Source: a virus
DNA length: 61,364 nt
Virus record (IMG/VR): IMGVR_UViG_3300025892_000021
Span: 1 to 61,364 of that record
Direction: 5' to 3' (one strand)
The notes under the pieces are model-generated. The model worked only from the letters and a program-made list of their open reading frames with translations, ran no database searches and was not told the origin of the DNA. Shown here in pieces: positions 31,461 to 40,500 of this stretch; the first letter of the stretch is position 1, and each line of letters opens with the position of its first letter. Position numbers and translations under genes: made by a program.

Positions 31461-32473
31461 CGTATTCCACTATTGGGGTTTTTTGTTAATCTATAATATT
31501 CCATGAAGAATTCCCTGTCTGTCTCTATGCTTGAGTATATAGCTTTAAAATTCATTTTTTGAGGAAGATAAGGATCACCGCAAGGGTCTATCAAACAACC
31601 AGCAGGGCAATGCATAGTTTTTTTAATGTTCCTTAGGGGAGAAGAGCCTATTTTAAGTGGATTTCTGGACAAAACAATATATGACAATGTTTTAAAATTA
31701 GGTAATGATTTGTCGATATATCTAATGTTGTTACATCCAACCTTTAAATAATTCAACCAAACACAATTTACTAAAGGATCAATTGATTTTATTCGATTTT
31801 GTGAAAGGTCACATGCAACTAGGTATTTTAACTTAGATAAAGGCTCTAATTTTTCGATATGACAATCTCTAATCCTAACAGTCATTAGTTTGGGAAACTT
31901 TAAAAGAGCATCAAGATTCTTTACGGTTTCATATTCCTCAATTTCAATACTTAAAATTTCAGAAGAAGGCAGTGATGATATTGGCAAACAAGACGAACAA
32001 TAATCCTTAGGCAGACTAATGATACCACGTTTATCATAATTTTTTCTATAAATTTCTATTCCTGAGTATCGATCAGGAGAATAAGGACGAATGGATAATT
32101 CTTCATTAATAACTTTTTCTAAAACACAAGTATAATCTTCAGCACTAGAAGTTCCCCATTTCGGAGGTAAAACTTGACTATGGTTATTAAAATTTGTAAA
32201 AACAAATGTATTTTCTTTAGCTTTAGGTTTTAAAACATTTTTCTTTTTATTTTTGTTTGCATCCCATTCTCTGACGAAAGCTTGATCAGACGGAATTAAT
32301 TTATCAATTCTTAAAGAAATCTTATCGCCTGATGGCTTTTTAAGACTCACAATACGATTACTAAAATCAATTAACTCTGCATTTATCGTACTACCATGAG
32401 TACTAGTCCAACTTCGAGACTCTACAGTCAATGAAGTTATAAAAAATATGACTGAAATTTTAACGATATTCAT
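31457..32473 (-). CDS. Secreted SHD1 plus leucine-rich-repeat protein
   Basis: 338 residues. A short signal peptide (VKISVIFFITSLTVES), then an SHD1 domain: RSWTSTHGSTINAELIDF, IVSLKKPSGDKISL and IPSDQAFVREW. This R-x-W-T-S...G-x-x-x-x-A-x-x...V-x-L-x-K-x-x-G pattern is common in Planctomycetes and Verrucomicrobia. From about residue 170 there are LRR-like units (LKYLVACDLSQNRIKSIDPL; LKVGCNNIRYIDKSLPNF), and CPAGCLIDPCGDPY near the end. Likely acts outside the cytoplasm, possibly binding a host or phage ligand. It looks acquired from the host lineage. Confidence 0.75.
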   Translation of the reverse strand: MNIVKISVIFFITSLTVESRSWTSTHGSTINAELIDFSNRIVSLKKPSGDKISLRIDKLIPSDQAFVREWDANKNKKKNVLKPKAKENTFVFTNFNNHSQVLPPKWGTSSAEDYTCVLEKVINEELSIRPYSPDRYSGIEIYRKNYDKRGIISLPKDYCSSCLPISSLPSSEILSIEIEEYETVKNLDALLKFPKLMTVRIRDCHIEKLEPLSKLKYLVACDLSQNRIKSIDPLVNCVWLNYLKVGCNNIRYIDKSLPNFKTLSYIVLSRNPLKIGSSPLRNIKKTMHCPAGCLIDPCGDPYLPQKMNFKAIYSSIETDREFFMEYYRLTKNPNSGIR

Positions 32474-32996
32474 GTCTCAATAACCTCCATCTATCTGAAT
32501 CTATTTCTTTACTACCTTTATTGATAGCAAAAAGCATGTCTACAATTTCGCCCACACTATTATATATATACTTGTGAGGGAGCATACCAAGCACCCAAAG
32601 AGGAGTTTTTGACTTTCCCCCTTCCATGCTTATAAAAATAGGCTTTTTCATCCTAACAGCAGTAACTATTTCTTCGCCACTACCCCAACTAGCAACCTCT
32701 GGAACTAAATGAGCAATTATAAAATCACTTCTATCAACTAAATTTAAATCATAAGATCTAATGATTTTCATTCTTTCTGTCACTCTGTCATACTGCTTTG
32801 TCTTCATCCAAACATTCATTTCTTCTCTTGATGCTTCATCCTCTTCAACATCTTTTACGAATGGTTTTTTGTATGGATCAAAGCAAGTTATACCTAGTGG
32901 AGTTAAACTTTCCGTAACATCAGATCTCCAATTTCGACCACTTAGATATTGCATATGACCGACCAAATAACATTTAGTTTTATTTAGTAGATTCAT
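32460..32996 (-). CDS. Nucleoside 2-deoxyribosyltransferase-like protein
   Basis: 178 residues. YLVGHMQYLSGRNWRSDVTE, GITCFDPYKKPF, VDRSDFIIAHLVPEVASWGS then GEEIVTAVRMKKPIFI match the NDT-like fold (Y-L-A-G-P, D-x-x-x-x-x-V-A, W-G-x-x-x-E). Such enzymes swap bases on deoxyribose; phage homologs may salvage or modify nucleotides. The catalytic Glu (GSGEE) is present. Overlaps both neighbours by 4 to 14 nt. Confidence 0.75.
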   Translation of the reverse strand: MNLLNKTKCYLVGHMQYLSGRNWRSDVTESLTPLGITCFDPYKKPFVKDVEEDEASREEMNVWMKTKQYDRVTERMKIIRSYDLNLVDRSDFIIAHLVPEVASWGSGEEIVTAVRMKKPIFISMEGGKSKTPLWVLGMLPHKYIYNSVGEIVDMLFAINKGSKEIDSDRWRLLRHEYR

Positions 32997-33880
32997 TTTT
33001 GATCTTTAAGTTTTTTTAATATTTCTCTAGCTTCCTTTGCTGGAATATCTTTAAAGTCATTCCATTCAGACGGATTTGAATTTGCATCTATTTTATAAAT
33101 TCCAGCAGTATGCCAAGATCTTAACAAATCTTTTAATTTTTCAAAATCTCCTACTCCAGATTGTTCGGCTTGACTTTTTAAAACACCTTGAGGGGATAGG
33201 GATATTGAGCTTCCTTTACTTATAGAGGAAGATAAATTAGATTTATCAATCTCATCATCACCTACGATATGAATATTTAAGAAATTTCTAACACATCTAA
33301 CAAAAGCTCTATTACATGCAATAGTTTCTAGAAATTTAGTGGCAAAGCTACTCGTATTTTCTAGAGTTGCATTCGCCATATCTTGAAAAACAATAGGCTC
33401 TCCCCCTGTTTCATAATTTCCTATAAAAGTCATAGTGCAACAAACAGCAACATGATTAAGTTCACACTTGTCAGAATAATAACTGACACCCTCAAAGCCT
33501 CTAAGTCTAGCTAACTCTTTTATTCCGCTAAGCTTAATTAATAGTTGGTAATCTTTTAGCCCTTCTACAGTCTTGGGAACTTCTTTTTTTCTAGCCTCAA
33601 ACCAAGATTTATTAGGAAACAAATGTTCATCCTTAACCATACGTCTCCAATCTATAGAACCATCTTCATTGAAGTGGTATTCAACATTAGAAAGAAGACC
33701 GTCTTGATCTCTTTTGTACTTAGCTATCGATTCTGCACGTCTTGATTGAGTTATTGAGTTTGATGGAATTTTGTTTTGTATTTTTAATACAGCTTCCTTC
33801 ATTGACTCTTCTACTTCTTTGCTGACATTTATGTCAACTTCGTTTTTATTTTTACTTCCCTTTGGTCTTCCCCTTGGCAT
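32993..33880 (-). CDS. Putative ssDNA-annealing/recombination protein
   Basis: 295 residues. An AT-hook-like start MPRGRPKGSKNKNEVD, then a Lys/Trp/Tyr-rich body: YYSDKCELNHVAVCCTMTFI, PIVFQDMANATLENTSSFAT and TIACNRAFVRCVRNFLNIHI. The last resembles the A-x-x-R-A-x-x-R element of Rad52/Sak-type annealing proteins. The C-terminus is acidic-basic helical. Placement beside SSB-like and nucleotide genes supports a recombination role; the family assignment is tentative. Confidence 0.5.
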   Translation of the reverse strand: MPRGRPKGSKNKNEVDINVSKEVEESMKEAVLKIQNKIPSNSITQSRRAESIAKYKRDQDGLLSNVEYHFNEDGSIDWRRMVKDEHLFPNKSWFEARKKEVPKTVEGLKDYQLLIKLSGIKELARLRGFEGVSYYSDKCELNHVAVCCTMTFIGNYETGGEPIVFQDMANATLENTSSFATKFLETIACNRAFVRCVRNFLNIHIVGDDEIDKSNLSSSISKGSSISLSPQGVLKSQAEQSGVGDFEKLKDLLRSWHTAGIYKIDANSNPSEWNDFKDIPAKEAREILKKLKDQK

Positions 33881-35039
33881 TTTTATTCTCCTTGTTATAT
33901 ATTATGTAGTAATCTAGGTCTTCCCAAAAATCTGAATTATCTATAACCTCTTGATATTCAGAACTAATCTCCTTATTTAAGACCCAATGAGCTTTGCTTG
34001 CGAATCTTTTTCCGTTTGAGATTAATATTTTAGAAGACTTCATGATTGCATTATTACATATAACTGCAGAAGAGTCAAGATCTTTTTTTGTTTTTCTTTC
34101 AAATAAAGAAATTTCTTCATCCATATTCTCTAATCTTAGAGATTGAAGTTTAGAAGAATCTTTTACAAAAAGTTCATAGGGTATTTGTAATTTTTTTAAA
34201 ATTTTTAAAAAATTTAAATCAACTCCGTCCGTAACATCTAATGTTATTCTAGCTATAGAATTTCTTGCTGCTTGGCAAAAATCAGAGCTTAAAGGTTTAT
34301 TTAATATGATGCCTAACTTTCTTCCTTGTGCAAATTGAAAGACATTGTTTTCATCAAAATGCAAATCCATCCGAATGTTGACGAGGGAATTTTTTAAGAA
34401 GGTAGAATCAGGAATAAAGTCAGGAACAATTTCAATTACTCTTATGTTGTAAGAAGATCCCACATGCACTTGGGAAAGATTTTCAAAATTTGTTTTTATA
34501 TTTAAAGATTTTAATATATTTTTAGCTATAGATAAAGGTTTTATTTTATTTATGGTTTTGGGGCTTTCATGAAAACTATAACTAAAATTTTTATCTTTTG
34601 GAGAGTCTATTAATTTAGAATTACTAGCCAATGGAAAGCAAAAAGAATCAGAAGGCTCATGAGAAAACAAAGATACAATAGGAATTTTGGAATGAGCAGA
34701 TAGGTAAGAAAAATGATCACAAGAATTAAAATGAAGCAAAGACTTATTTATTATATAAGAATTTTGATTAAAATTAGCTAAGCCACACATTCTATAAACA
34801 CCTTCATAAACAGGATCTTTTTCAGATCCTAATTGCAAAATAGATATACCCTTTTCTTTTAAAAAAGGAGTTATAATATCAATTACCTCTTGCCAGTATT
34901 CATAGTGTTTACTTTGTATTAAAGAGGAGGAATTAAATGTTAAATATTTATCTTGTATAACAGGAAAAAAACAATTATTAACAAATGGTTTTGATATTTT
35001 TAAACCAGAATGTAGACTGTATCTTTCTAATTTATTCAT
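33852..35039 (-). CDS. GT9-type glycosyltransferase, C-terminal half
   Basis: Start taken at ATG 35039 (MNKLERYSLHSG), overlapping the upstream stop by 8 nt. ISILQLGSEKDPVYEGVYRM, NKSLLHFNSCDHFSYLSAHS and KIPIVSLFSHEPS fit the nucleotide-sugar half of heptosyltransferase-like GT9 proteins. The matching N-terminal half is fused to the end of the upstream gene, so the domain seems split. The last 230 residues are unassigned. Confidence 0.6.
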   Translation of the reverse strand: MNKLERYSLHSGLKISKPFVNNCFFPVIQDKYLTFNSSSLIQSKHYEYWQEVIDIITPFLKEKGISILQLGSEKDPVYEGVYRMCGLANFNQNSYIINKSLLHFNSCDHFSYLSAHSKIPIVSLFSHEPSDSFCFPLASNSKLIDSPKDKNFSYSFHESPKTINKIKPLSIAKNILKSLNIKTNFENLSQVHVGSSYNIRVIEIVPDFIPDSTFLKNSLVNIRMDLHFDENNVFQFAQGRKLGIILNKPLSSDFCQAARNSIARITLDVTDGVDLNFLKILKKLQIPYELFVKDSSKLQSLRLENMDEEISLFERKTKKDLDSSAVICNNAIMKSSKILISNGKRFASKAHWVLNKEISSEYQEVIDNSDFWEDLDYYIIYNKENKNAKGKTKGK

Positions 35040-36945
35040 CGTGCAAATCAAAACAAAGATTGTCTAAACCTCTGTAATTTAATTTTTGTTGAGTTAATAT
35101 CCCAAGGTTGCAATAATAATCAAAATAAGATTTTTCCATACCAGAACCTAACATTATATGTTCATTTTCCATCTGGGGGCTATATGGTATAACTTTATAT
35201 ACCAAAGGATTAGAAGTGAGCATCTCATGATACTTGGAATCACAAGCAAAAAATAAATCATAATCTGGATGAGTCTTTTTGAAAGATTCTAAAAGAGCTG
35301 TTGACATAAATATGTCTTCTTCTCCCCCTTTTAGAACAAACAATGCTTTTTTATTGCCTTCATTTTTAATGATATCAAAAAAGTCTACAGATTTATTATT
35401 AGCTATTTCTTGATTTTCTTGCATAGCAACCTTTCTAAAATAAGCTAAAACTCCATCTCTACTTCCTCCTTGATCTAAAACTTTCATCCAATGTTTATGT
35501 CCATCATCAGAAGAATCTAATTCAACTTTTAATATATTTTTATATAATTCTATGAGCCAAGACGAGTTATCTTCTGTTTGACTAGGTGTATAATTTGGGT
35601 TTCTTTCTGGCTTCTCAAAAGAGAAATCATAATTCATACTAGGCATTTCGTCTAATATTTTTTCTAGTTTTGACCCTATAGATTCAATTGAATAATTTTC
35701 GACCACATATTCTCTTGATTTTTTTCCCATAGAGATTTTTTTTAGATGATCCATGTTGTAAACATCGTCAAGTTTTTCTGCTATACTGTTTGGGGTTGTA
35801 CTTGCTTTTATAAATTGAGTTCCTGGCTCTCTATATTCAGACCAATCTAATGGAATGCCTCCTGATTCTGGACTACATCCCTCTTTTCCACAAGAATAAT
35901 CAGTAACTAAAGTTATTAGCTCACAAAGTTTTGCTTCTTGAATTGGAATTTCCTGACCTCCCGATGTAAAAGGGTGACAATAAACATCCATTAAATTGTA
36001 AATTTCATTTAACTGATCTTCGCTAACTCCCGCAGTAATAGATATTGTTTTGCAAGATTTTTCCGCCCCGCAATATGGGCAATTTATACCTTGACCTATG
36101 AAGGAGCTTATGTGATAATTTTTACACTTATCACAATAATAAGTGCATAAAATATCTTTAGAGTCTAACCCCTTTTCTTTTATAAATCTAGGGATATCCC
36201 AGCCTTCAGCCCAATTACTATGAAGCAATAATTTAGCTTTTGATTCGGGATTTTTTTCTTTAAATATTTTAAACCCATCAAGAAGATTTGGGACACTTTT
36301 TCTTAGTTGGTTTCTAAACACAAAACCAATTACAAAATCATCTTCAGATATGGCAAATCTATTTCTTAATGAATCCCTGTCTTCATGATTTAATTTAAAA
36401 AATTTTGAAACATCAATACACCCGTGAAGAGTTCTGACATGATCATGCCCTTCTTCTCTTAATGCTTTCTCAGCAAAAGATGACCAGACATAGTAATACT
36501 TGATTGATGATGCGCATTTTATTGCATCAGGTAATATAGGCAAACTATCAAGAGTAGTCCAAACCATGCAATTTATTTTATTCCACCAAGGTTTTTTTGA
36601 GTACCCAGAAAGTCCCCAAATATCTTCAACTCCTAGATATATGTCTGGCTTTTCTTTTTTTATTACATCATCTATAACCATAGAGCCGTAGGAGGCAGAC
36701 CTTCCTAGATTTGGATCTTTGTTAATTCTATCTATAGATTCTTGGTCTCTAGGCAACCCTCCCACACTTTTCCAGGGAAGCTTTTCTAAATCTTTATGAC
36801 CTTGAGAAACTCCATTACTTAATTCCACTATATCATATTTGCCTGTAAGGCATAAATATTTTAGAATATTTTTAGCATGTTTACCAAAACCACTAAGCAA
36901 ACGTGAGTGATTACTATGGTATAATACTTTCTTTTTTTTAGACAT
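35032..36945 (-). CDS. GT4 glycosyltransferase fused to a GT9 half
   Basis: 637 residues. GT-B start KKVLYHSNHSRLLSGFGKHA; donor half has VIGFVFRNQLRKSVPNLLDG, then LNEIYNLMDVYCHPFTSGGQ with EIPIQEAKLCE, the E-x7-E signature. Between them sits a zinc ribbon (YYCDKCKNYH ... INCPYCGAEKSC). From about residue 545 a second domain, KKALFVLKGGEEDIFMSTAL then YDLFFACDSKYHEML, is the acceptor half of GT9. Sugar donor and target are unknown; phage DNA, virion or host surface are all possible. Confidence 0.75.
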   Translation of the reverse strand: MSKKKKVLYHSNHSRLLSGFGKHAKNILKYLCLTGKYDIVELSNGVSQGHKDLEKLPWKSVGGLPRDQESIDRINKDPNLGRSASYGSMVIDDVIKKEKPDIYLGVEDIWGLSGYSKKPWWNKINCMVWTTLDSLPILPDAIKCASSIKYYYVWSSFAEKALREEGHDHVRTLHGCIDVSKFFKLNHEDRDSLRNRFAISEDDFVIGFVFRNQLRKSVPNLLDGFKIFKEKNPESKAKLLLHSNWAEGWDIPRFIKEKGLDSKDILCTYYCDKCKNYHISSFIGQGINCPYCGAEKSCKTISITAGVSEDQLNEIYNLMDVYCHPFTSGGQEIPIQEAKLCELITLVTDYSCGKEGCSPESGGIPLDWSEYREPGTQFIKASTTPNSIAEKLDDVYNMDHLKKISMGKKSREYVVENYSIESIGSKLEKILDEMPSMNYDFSFEKPERNPNYTPSQTEDNSSWLIELYKNILKVELDSSDDGHKHWMKVLDQGGSRDGVLAYFRKVAMQENQEIANNKSVDFFDIIKNEGNKKALFVLKGGEEDIFMSTALLESFKKTHPDYDLFFACDSKYHEMLTSNPLVYKVIPYSPQMENEHIMLGSGMEKSYFDYYCNLGILTQQKLNYRGLDNLCFDLHDE

Positions 36946-36961
36946 TTAGGATTTATTACCT

Positions 36962-37582
36962 TTAAAAAGGAGGGTCTTGATCGTCATCTTCATCAACTTC
37001 CTCAGGTTCGGAAGGCATTGGTTTTGAGGAGCTATCTGACTTTTGATAGTTGTTTTTTCTGTTCTCTTCGTTTTGTTTTATTTTTGCATCGATAAATTTC
37101 AATACATACATTTCTAGAAGTTTTAAAATGATTTCAACTTCTCCTGGATCAAGACCTATTTTAAAAGTATTACCCTTACCTTTAGATATAGACAATCCAA
37201 AAGCTGGAACTTTTTCTTTTTCATCTTTATAACTCTTGCTTGATGGATCATATTTTGATACTTTTACATCTTTATCCCAAGGAGAAAACTTTATTGAAGT
37301 GTTATTTCCATCAAAAGAATGAAATGTAGAATACTCATGTCTGTTTTTAAATGCGCTCATAATCTCCCCACATTCAAGCTCGTTAATCTTGACATTAACT
37401 GTCTTTTCTGGATTTTTTGAATTGCCAGAAAAAGATCCAATCTTTTTCTCATCGTTCCATGAGTGCTGAGCAATAGCACTTATGTAGAAAGCTGGGAGAG
37501 GGTTGTTTTTGTTCACCCCGATTGAAAAAGTAAAGGCTGATCCTGTATTCTTACTGTTTGGTTTGTATAGTTGTATTGACAT
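36962..37582 (-). CDS. Single-stranded DNA-binding protein candidate
   Basis: 206 residues. MSIQLYKPNSKNTGSAFTFS begins a beta-rich domain that resembles phage ssDNA-binding proteins of the Whirly/RNA-editing-related type. The last 20 residues EPEEVDEDDDQDPPF form the acidic tail with terminal Phe that SSBs use to recruit replication proteins. Sits among replication genes. No canonical OB motif is clear, so the fold is inferred. Confidence 0.65.
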   Translation of the reverse strand: MSIQLYKPNSKNTGSAFTFSIGVNKNNPLPAFYISAIAQHSWNDEKKIGSFSGNSKNPEKTVNVKINELECGEIMSAFKNRHEYSTFHSFDGNNTSIKFSPWDKDVKVSKYDPSSKSYKDEKEKVPAFGLSISKGKGNTFKIGLDPGEVEIILKLLEMYVLKFIDAKIKQNEENRKNNYQKSDSSSKPMPSEPEEVDEDDDQDPPF

Positions 37583-37588
37583 AATTTT

Positions 37589-38095
37589 TTATTGTTCTAG
37601 TATTTTTATAATTGATTTTTGATATTTATTAATAATTGCTTTTTTAGCACAAGCTGTACAAGACGCTCCCCCAGCTTTCTCAATGGCTTTTTGGTATTCA
37701 CCATAGAGTTTTTTATAGCCCTTAAAGGAGCATTTTTCTCCAGAAAAGAAATTGTTTATTTCAATTTTTGTTTCAGGAGGTTGAAGATGGGGAGCTATAT
37801 CTAAATCTTGAGAATCTGAAAAATCTTGAGCCTGTTCAATTGTATCAAATATATATTGACGTGGTAGATTACTCTCACTGGGTAGAATAGAAATCTCTTT
37901 GATTTCATTTTTGTCATTATAGCTAATTCCAATTTTTTGATTGGGCATGAATTTATAGCCCCTAGAAGAAGCAAGCTCGCAAACCTCTTGAAAAGAAAAT
38001 GCTTCATCGAAATATTCCCTATCAATTTCAGACTCATCTAGCTCTTCAAACTTGATTATTTTATTCCCAACATGAGTTAATTCAAATTTATTCAT
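37589..38095 (-). CDS. Hypothetical protein, 168 aa
   Basis: Acidic first half, then PETKIEINNFFSGEKCSFKG and a C-terminal KAGGASCTACAKKAIINKYQ with a CxxC pair. The CTAC could bind a metal. No family recognised. It overlaps the Clp gene by 8 nt. Confidence 0.65.
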   Translation of the reverse strand: MNKFELTHVGNKIIKFEELDESEIDREYFDEAFSFQEVCELASSRGYKFMPNQKIGISYNDKNEIKEISILPSESNLPRQYIFDTIEQAQDFSDSQDLDIAPHLQPPETKIEINNFFSGEKCSFKGYKKLYGEYQKAIEKAGGASCTACAKKAIINKYQKSIIKILEQ

Positions 38096-40499
38096 AATTT
38101 AGATCAGAAATGTTAATATTAACTTTACCAGATTTATGATTTATAATAAATTCTGAAACTTTATTTTCTATATTTTTTTGAATTATTTTCTTGATTGGTC
38201 TAGCTCCCATTTTCATATTAAAAACATAATCTTTTAATGAATATAAGGCTTTTTTTGAAACATTCAAGTCTAAACCTTTATCTTTTAATAAATTATTTTT
38301 TAATAAATTAATTTCTTTATCTAAAAGGGCTCCTACGTTAGCTTTAGAGAAATCGTTAAAGACAATAACATCATCAATTCTATTGATGAATTCTGGGCTC
38401 AATTCTGACTTTGCCCTATCTAAGATTTTATCTTTTTTCGTAGAAGAATTTGAACCAGCAAAGCCTATTCCTCCAGATTTTTCTATCAAGTCAGAACCTA
38501 TATTACTCGTCATTATAACAATGCAATTAGAGAAATCAGAAACCCTTCCGTAATTATCAGTAAGTCTGCCCTCATCTAAAAGTTGTAGGAATATATTTAC
38601 TACATCTGGGTGAGCTTTCTCTATTTCATCAAATAAAACTACTGAATAAGGTTTGTTTTTGACTTTATCCGTCAGCTGACCTCCGTCCTCATAGCCAATA
38701 TATCCAGGAGATGAACCTATTAACCTTGATATGTTTATTTTTTCTGAATATTCAGACATATCAATATGTATTAAGTTATCTTTACTGCCAAAAAAATTAC
38801 TTGCTAAGGATTTTGCTAAAAAAGTTTTTCCGACTCCTGTTTTTCCCAAAAGAAGGAATGAACCTATAGGCTTGTTTTCTTCAGACAAACCACTTTTTGA
38901 TCTAATTATTGAGTTGTAAACAGATTCAACGGCATGATCTTGAAATAAAACTTCATTTGATAATTTATTTTTTAAATTTAATAAAATTTCAGTGTCTTTT
39001 TTGCTGAGATTTTTTACTGGAACTCCAGTTCTAGAGGAGATAACTTCAAAAATGTCTTCTTGAGTAACATAAAACTTTTTCTTTTTATAACTCTCAGCCC
39101 ATCCGTTAAGAACTTTCTTGTATTTTCCTAGAAGAACATCTTGTTTGTTTTTATATTTACCTTTATTAGACTCAGACTTATCCTCTTTAACCATCAAATT
39201 CTCTATTTGCTTTTCTATTTTTTGAGCTTCAAGTGGCTTGTTAAAACTTTTCATTTTAACCCTTGCCCCTGCCTGATCTATTATATCTATAGCTTTATCA
39301 GGTAACTGTCTATCAGTTATATATCTAATAGAAAGATCTACAGCCAATTTTAAAGCATTTTTTCTATAAACAACATGATGAAACTTTTCATATTGACTTA
39401 TTATACCCTCTATTATTTTTAGAGTTTCAGATGAAGATGGTTGATTAACTTTTATTTCTTGGAATCTACGCTCAAGAGCAGCATCTTTTAATATATTTTT
39501 ATTGTATTCCTTTGGTGTTGTAGCTCCTATACATCTAATAGCTCCTCTTGCCAATGCTGGTTTTAAAATATTTGCAGCATCCATGCTTCCTTCTGTAGCT
39601 CCAGCACCAACAATTGTATGTATTTCATCTATAAATAAAATTATATTAGGAGACTTAGAAGCTTCATCTATAAGATTCTTCATTCTTTCTTCGAATTGAC
39701 CTCTGTATTTTGTGCCAGCTATCATTGCCGCCATATCAACTTCATATATAGTTTTATTAGCTAAAAAGTCAGTGCATGTATTGTTTACTATTTTCTGGGC
39801 GAGACCTTCAACTAATGAAGTTTTTCCTGTTCCAGGTAATCCAATTAATATTGGATTATTTTTATTTCTCCTGCATAATATTTCAGACATTTTTTCTATG
39901 TCTGCATCCTTGCAGAAAACTTTATCAAACTTACCTTCGGATGCCAACTCATTATAGTTTTTTGCAAAAGAATGAAGAATGCTTGGTTCTGATGAATCTT
40001 TATTTGAGATAGTTTTTTCAAATGTTTTTTGTATTCTTGCATTTTCCCACTCTCCTGTTATAAAAAAATTTTTAAGCTTCTCTTTAGATTTTTCTATATC
40101 AACGTGAAAATTTTTAAGAAGTTGACCAAAGGGAGAATTCTCGTAAACAAGCATAACATAAAAGATATGCTCTATACCAACATAATCATGATCTAATTCT
40201 TCAGCTAATTCGATAGACATCTTGAAAACTTTAGTGAAATCTTTTGAATACTCTTTTAACTCTATAGAGTCCATGGGGTTGTAAAAATCTCCATCAATTG
40301 AATTAAAAACTAAAGATTTGAATTCATCAAGAGATATTCCAATTGAATCAAAGAAATTTATAATAGTAGATTGATCAGAGTCGAGCACTGAAAAAAGAAG
40401 GTGATTTAAATCTATAAAATCAGAATTTAAAGCATGGGCCGTCTTTTTCGAATCAGAGATTATTTTCTGAACTCGCGGTGTGAAATTTGATTTTTTCAT
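38088..40499 (-). CDS. Clp/Hsp100 AAA+ unfoldase, ClpA/ClpC type
   Basis: 803 residues. Clp N-domain at 1-150 (NSDFIDLNHLLFSVL; LDHDYVGIEHIFYVML), first AAA+ with Walker A IGLPGTGKTSLVEG and Walker B IILFIDEIHTIVGAG, a short middle region, second AAA+ with LLGKTGVGKTFLAKS, SVVLFDEIEKAHPD and sensor IVIMTSNIG. The loop after it, KSGGIGFAGSNSS, matches the I/L/V-G-F/L tripeptide that docks ClpP. So it could feed a host ClpP peptidase; no clpP is in the window. Immediately follows Pol III alpha, with 1 nt between. Confidence 0.88.
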   Translation of the reverse strand: MKKSNFTPRVQKIISDSKKTAHALNSDFIDLNHLLFSVLDSDQSTIINFFDSIGISLDEFKSLVFNSIDGDFYNPMDSIELKEYSKDFTKVFKMSIELAEELDHDYVGIEHIFYVMLVYENSPFGQLLKNFHVDIEKSKEKLKNFFITGEWENARIQKTFEKTISNKDSSEPSILHSFAKNYNELASEGKFDKVFCKDADIEKMSEILCRRNKNNPILIGLPGTGKTSLVEGLAQKIVNNTCTDFLANKTIYEVDMAAMIAGTKYRGQFEERMKNLIDEASKSPNIILFIDEIHTIVGAGATEGSMDAANILKPALARGAIRCIGATTPKEYNKNILKDAALERRFQEIKVNQPSSSETLKIIEGIISQYEKFHHVVYRKNALKLAVDLSIRYITDRQLPDKAIDIIDQAGARVKMKSFNKPLEAQKIEKQIENLMVKEDKSESNKGKYKNKQDVLLGKYKKVLNGWAESYKKKKFYVTQEDIFEVISSRTGVPVKNLSKKDTEILLNLKNKLSNEVLFQDHAVESVYNSIIRSKSGLSEENKPIGSFLLLGKTGVGKTFLAKSLASNFFGSKDNLIHIDMSEYSEKINISRLIGSSPGYIGYEDGGQLTDKVKNKPYSVVLFDEIEKAHPDVVNIFLQLLDEGRLTDNYGRVSDFSNCIVIMTSNIGSDLIEKSGGIGFAGSNSSTKKDKILDRAKSELSPEFINRIDDVIVFNDFSKANVGALLDKEINLLKNNLLKDKGLDLNVSKKALYSLKDYVFNMKMGARPIKKIIQKNIENKVSEFIINHKSGKVNINISDLNYE

Positions 40500-40500
40500 T

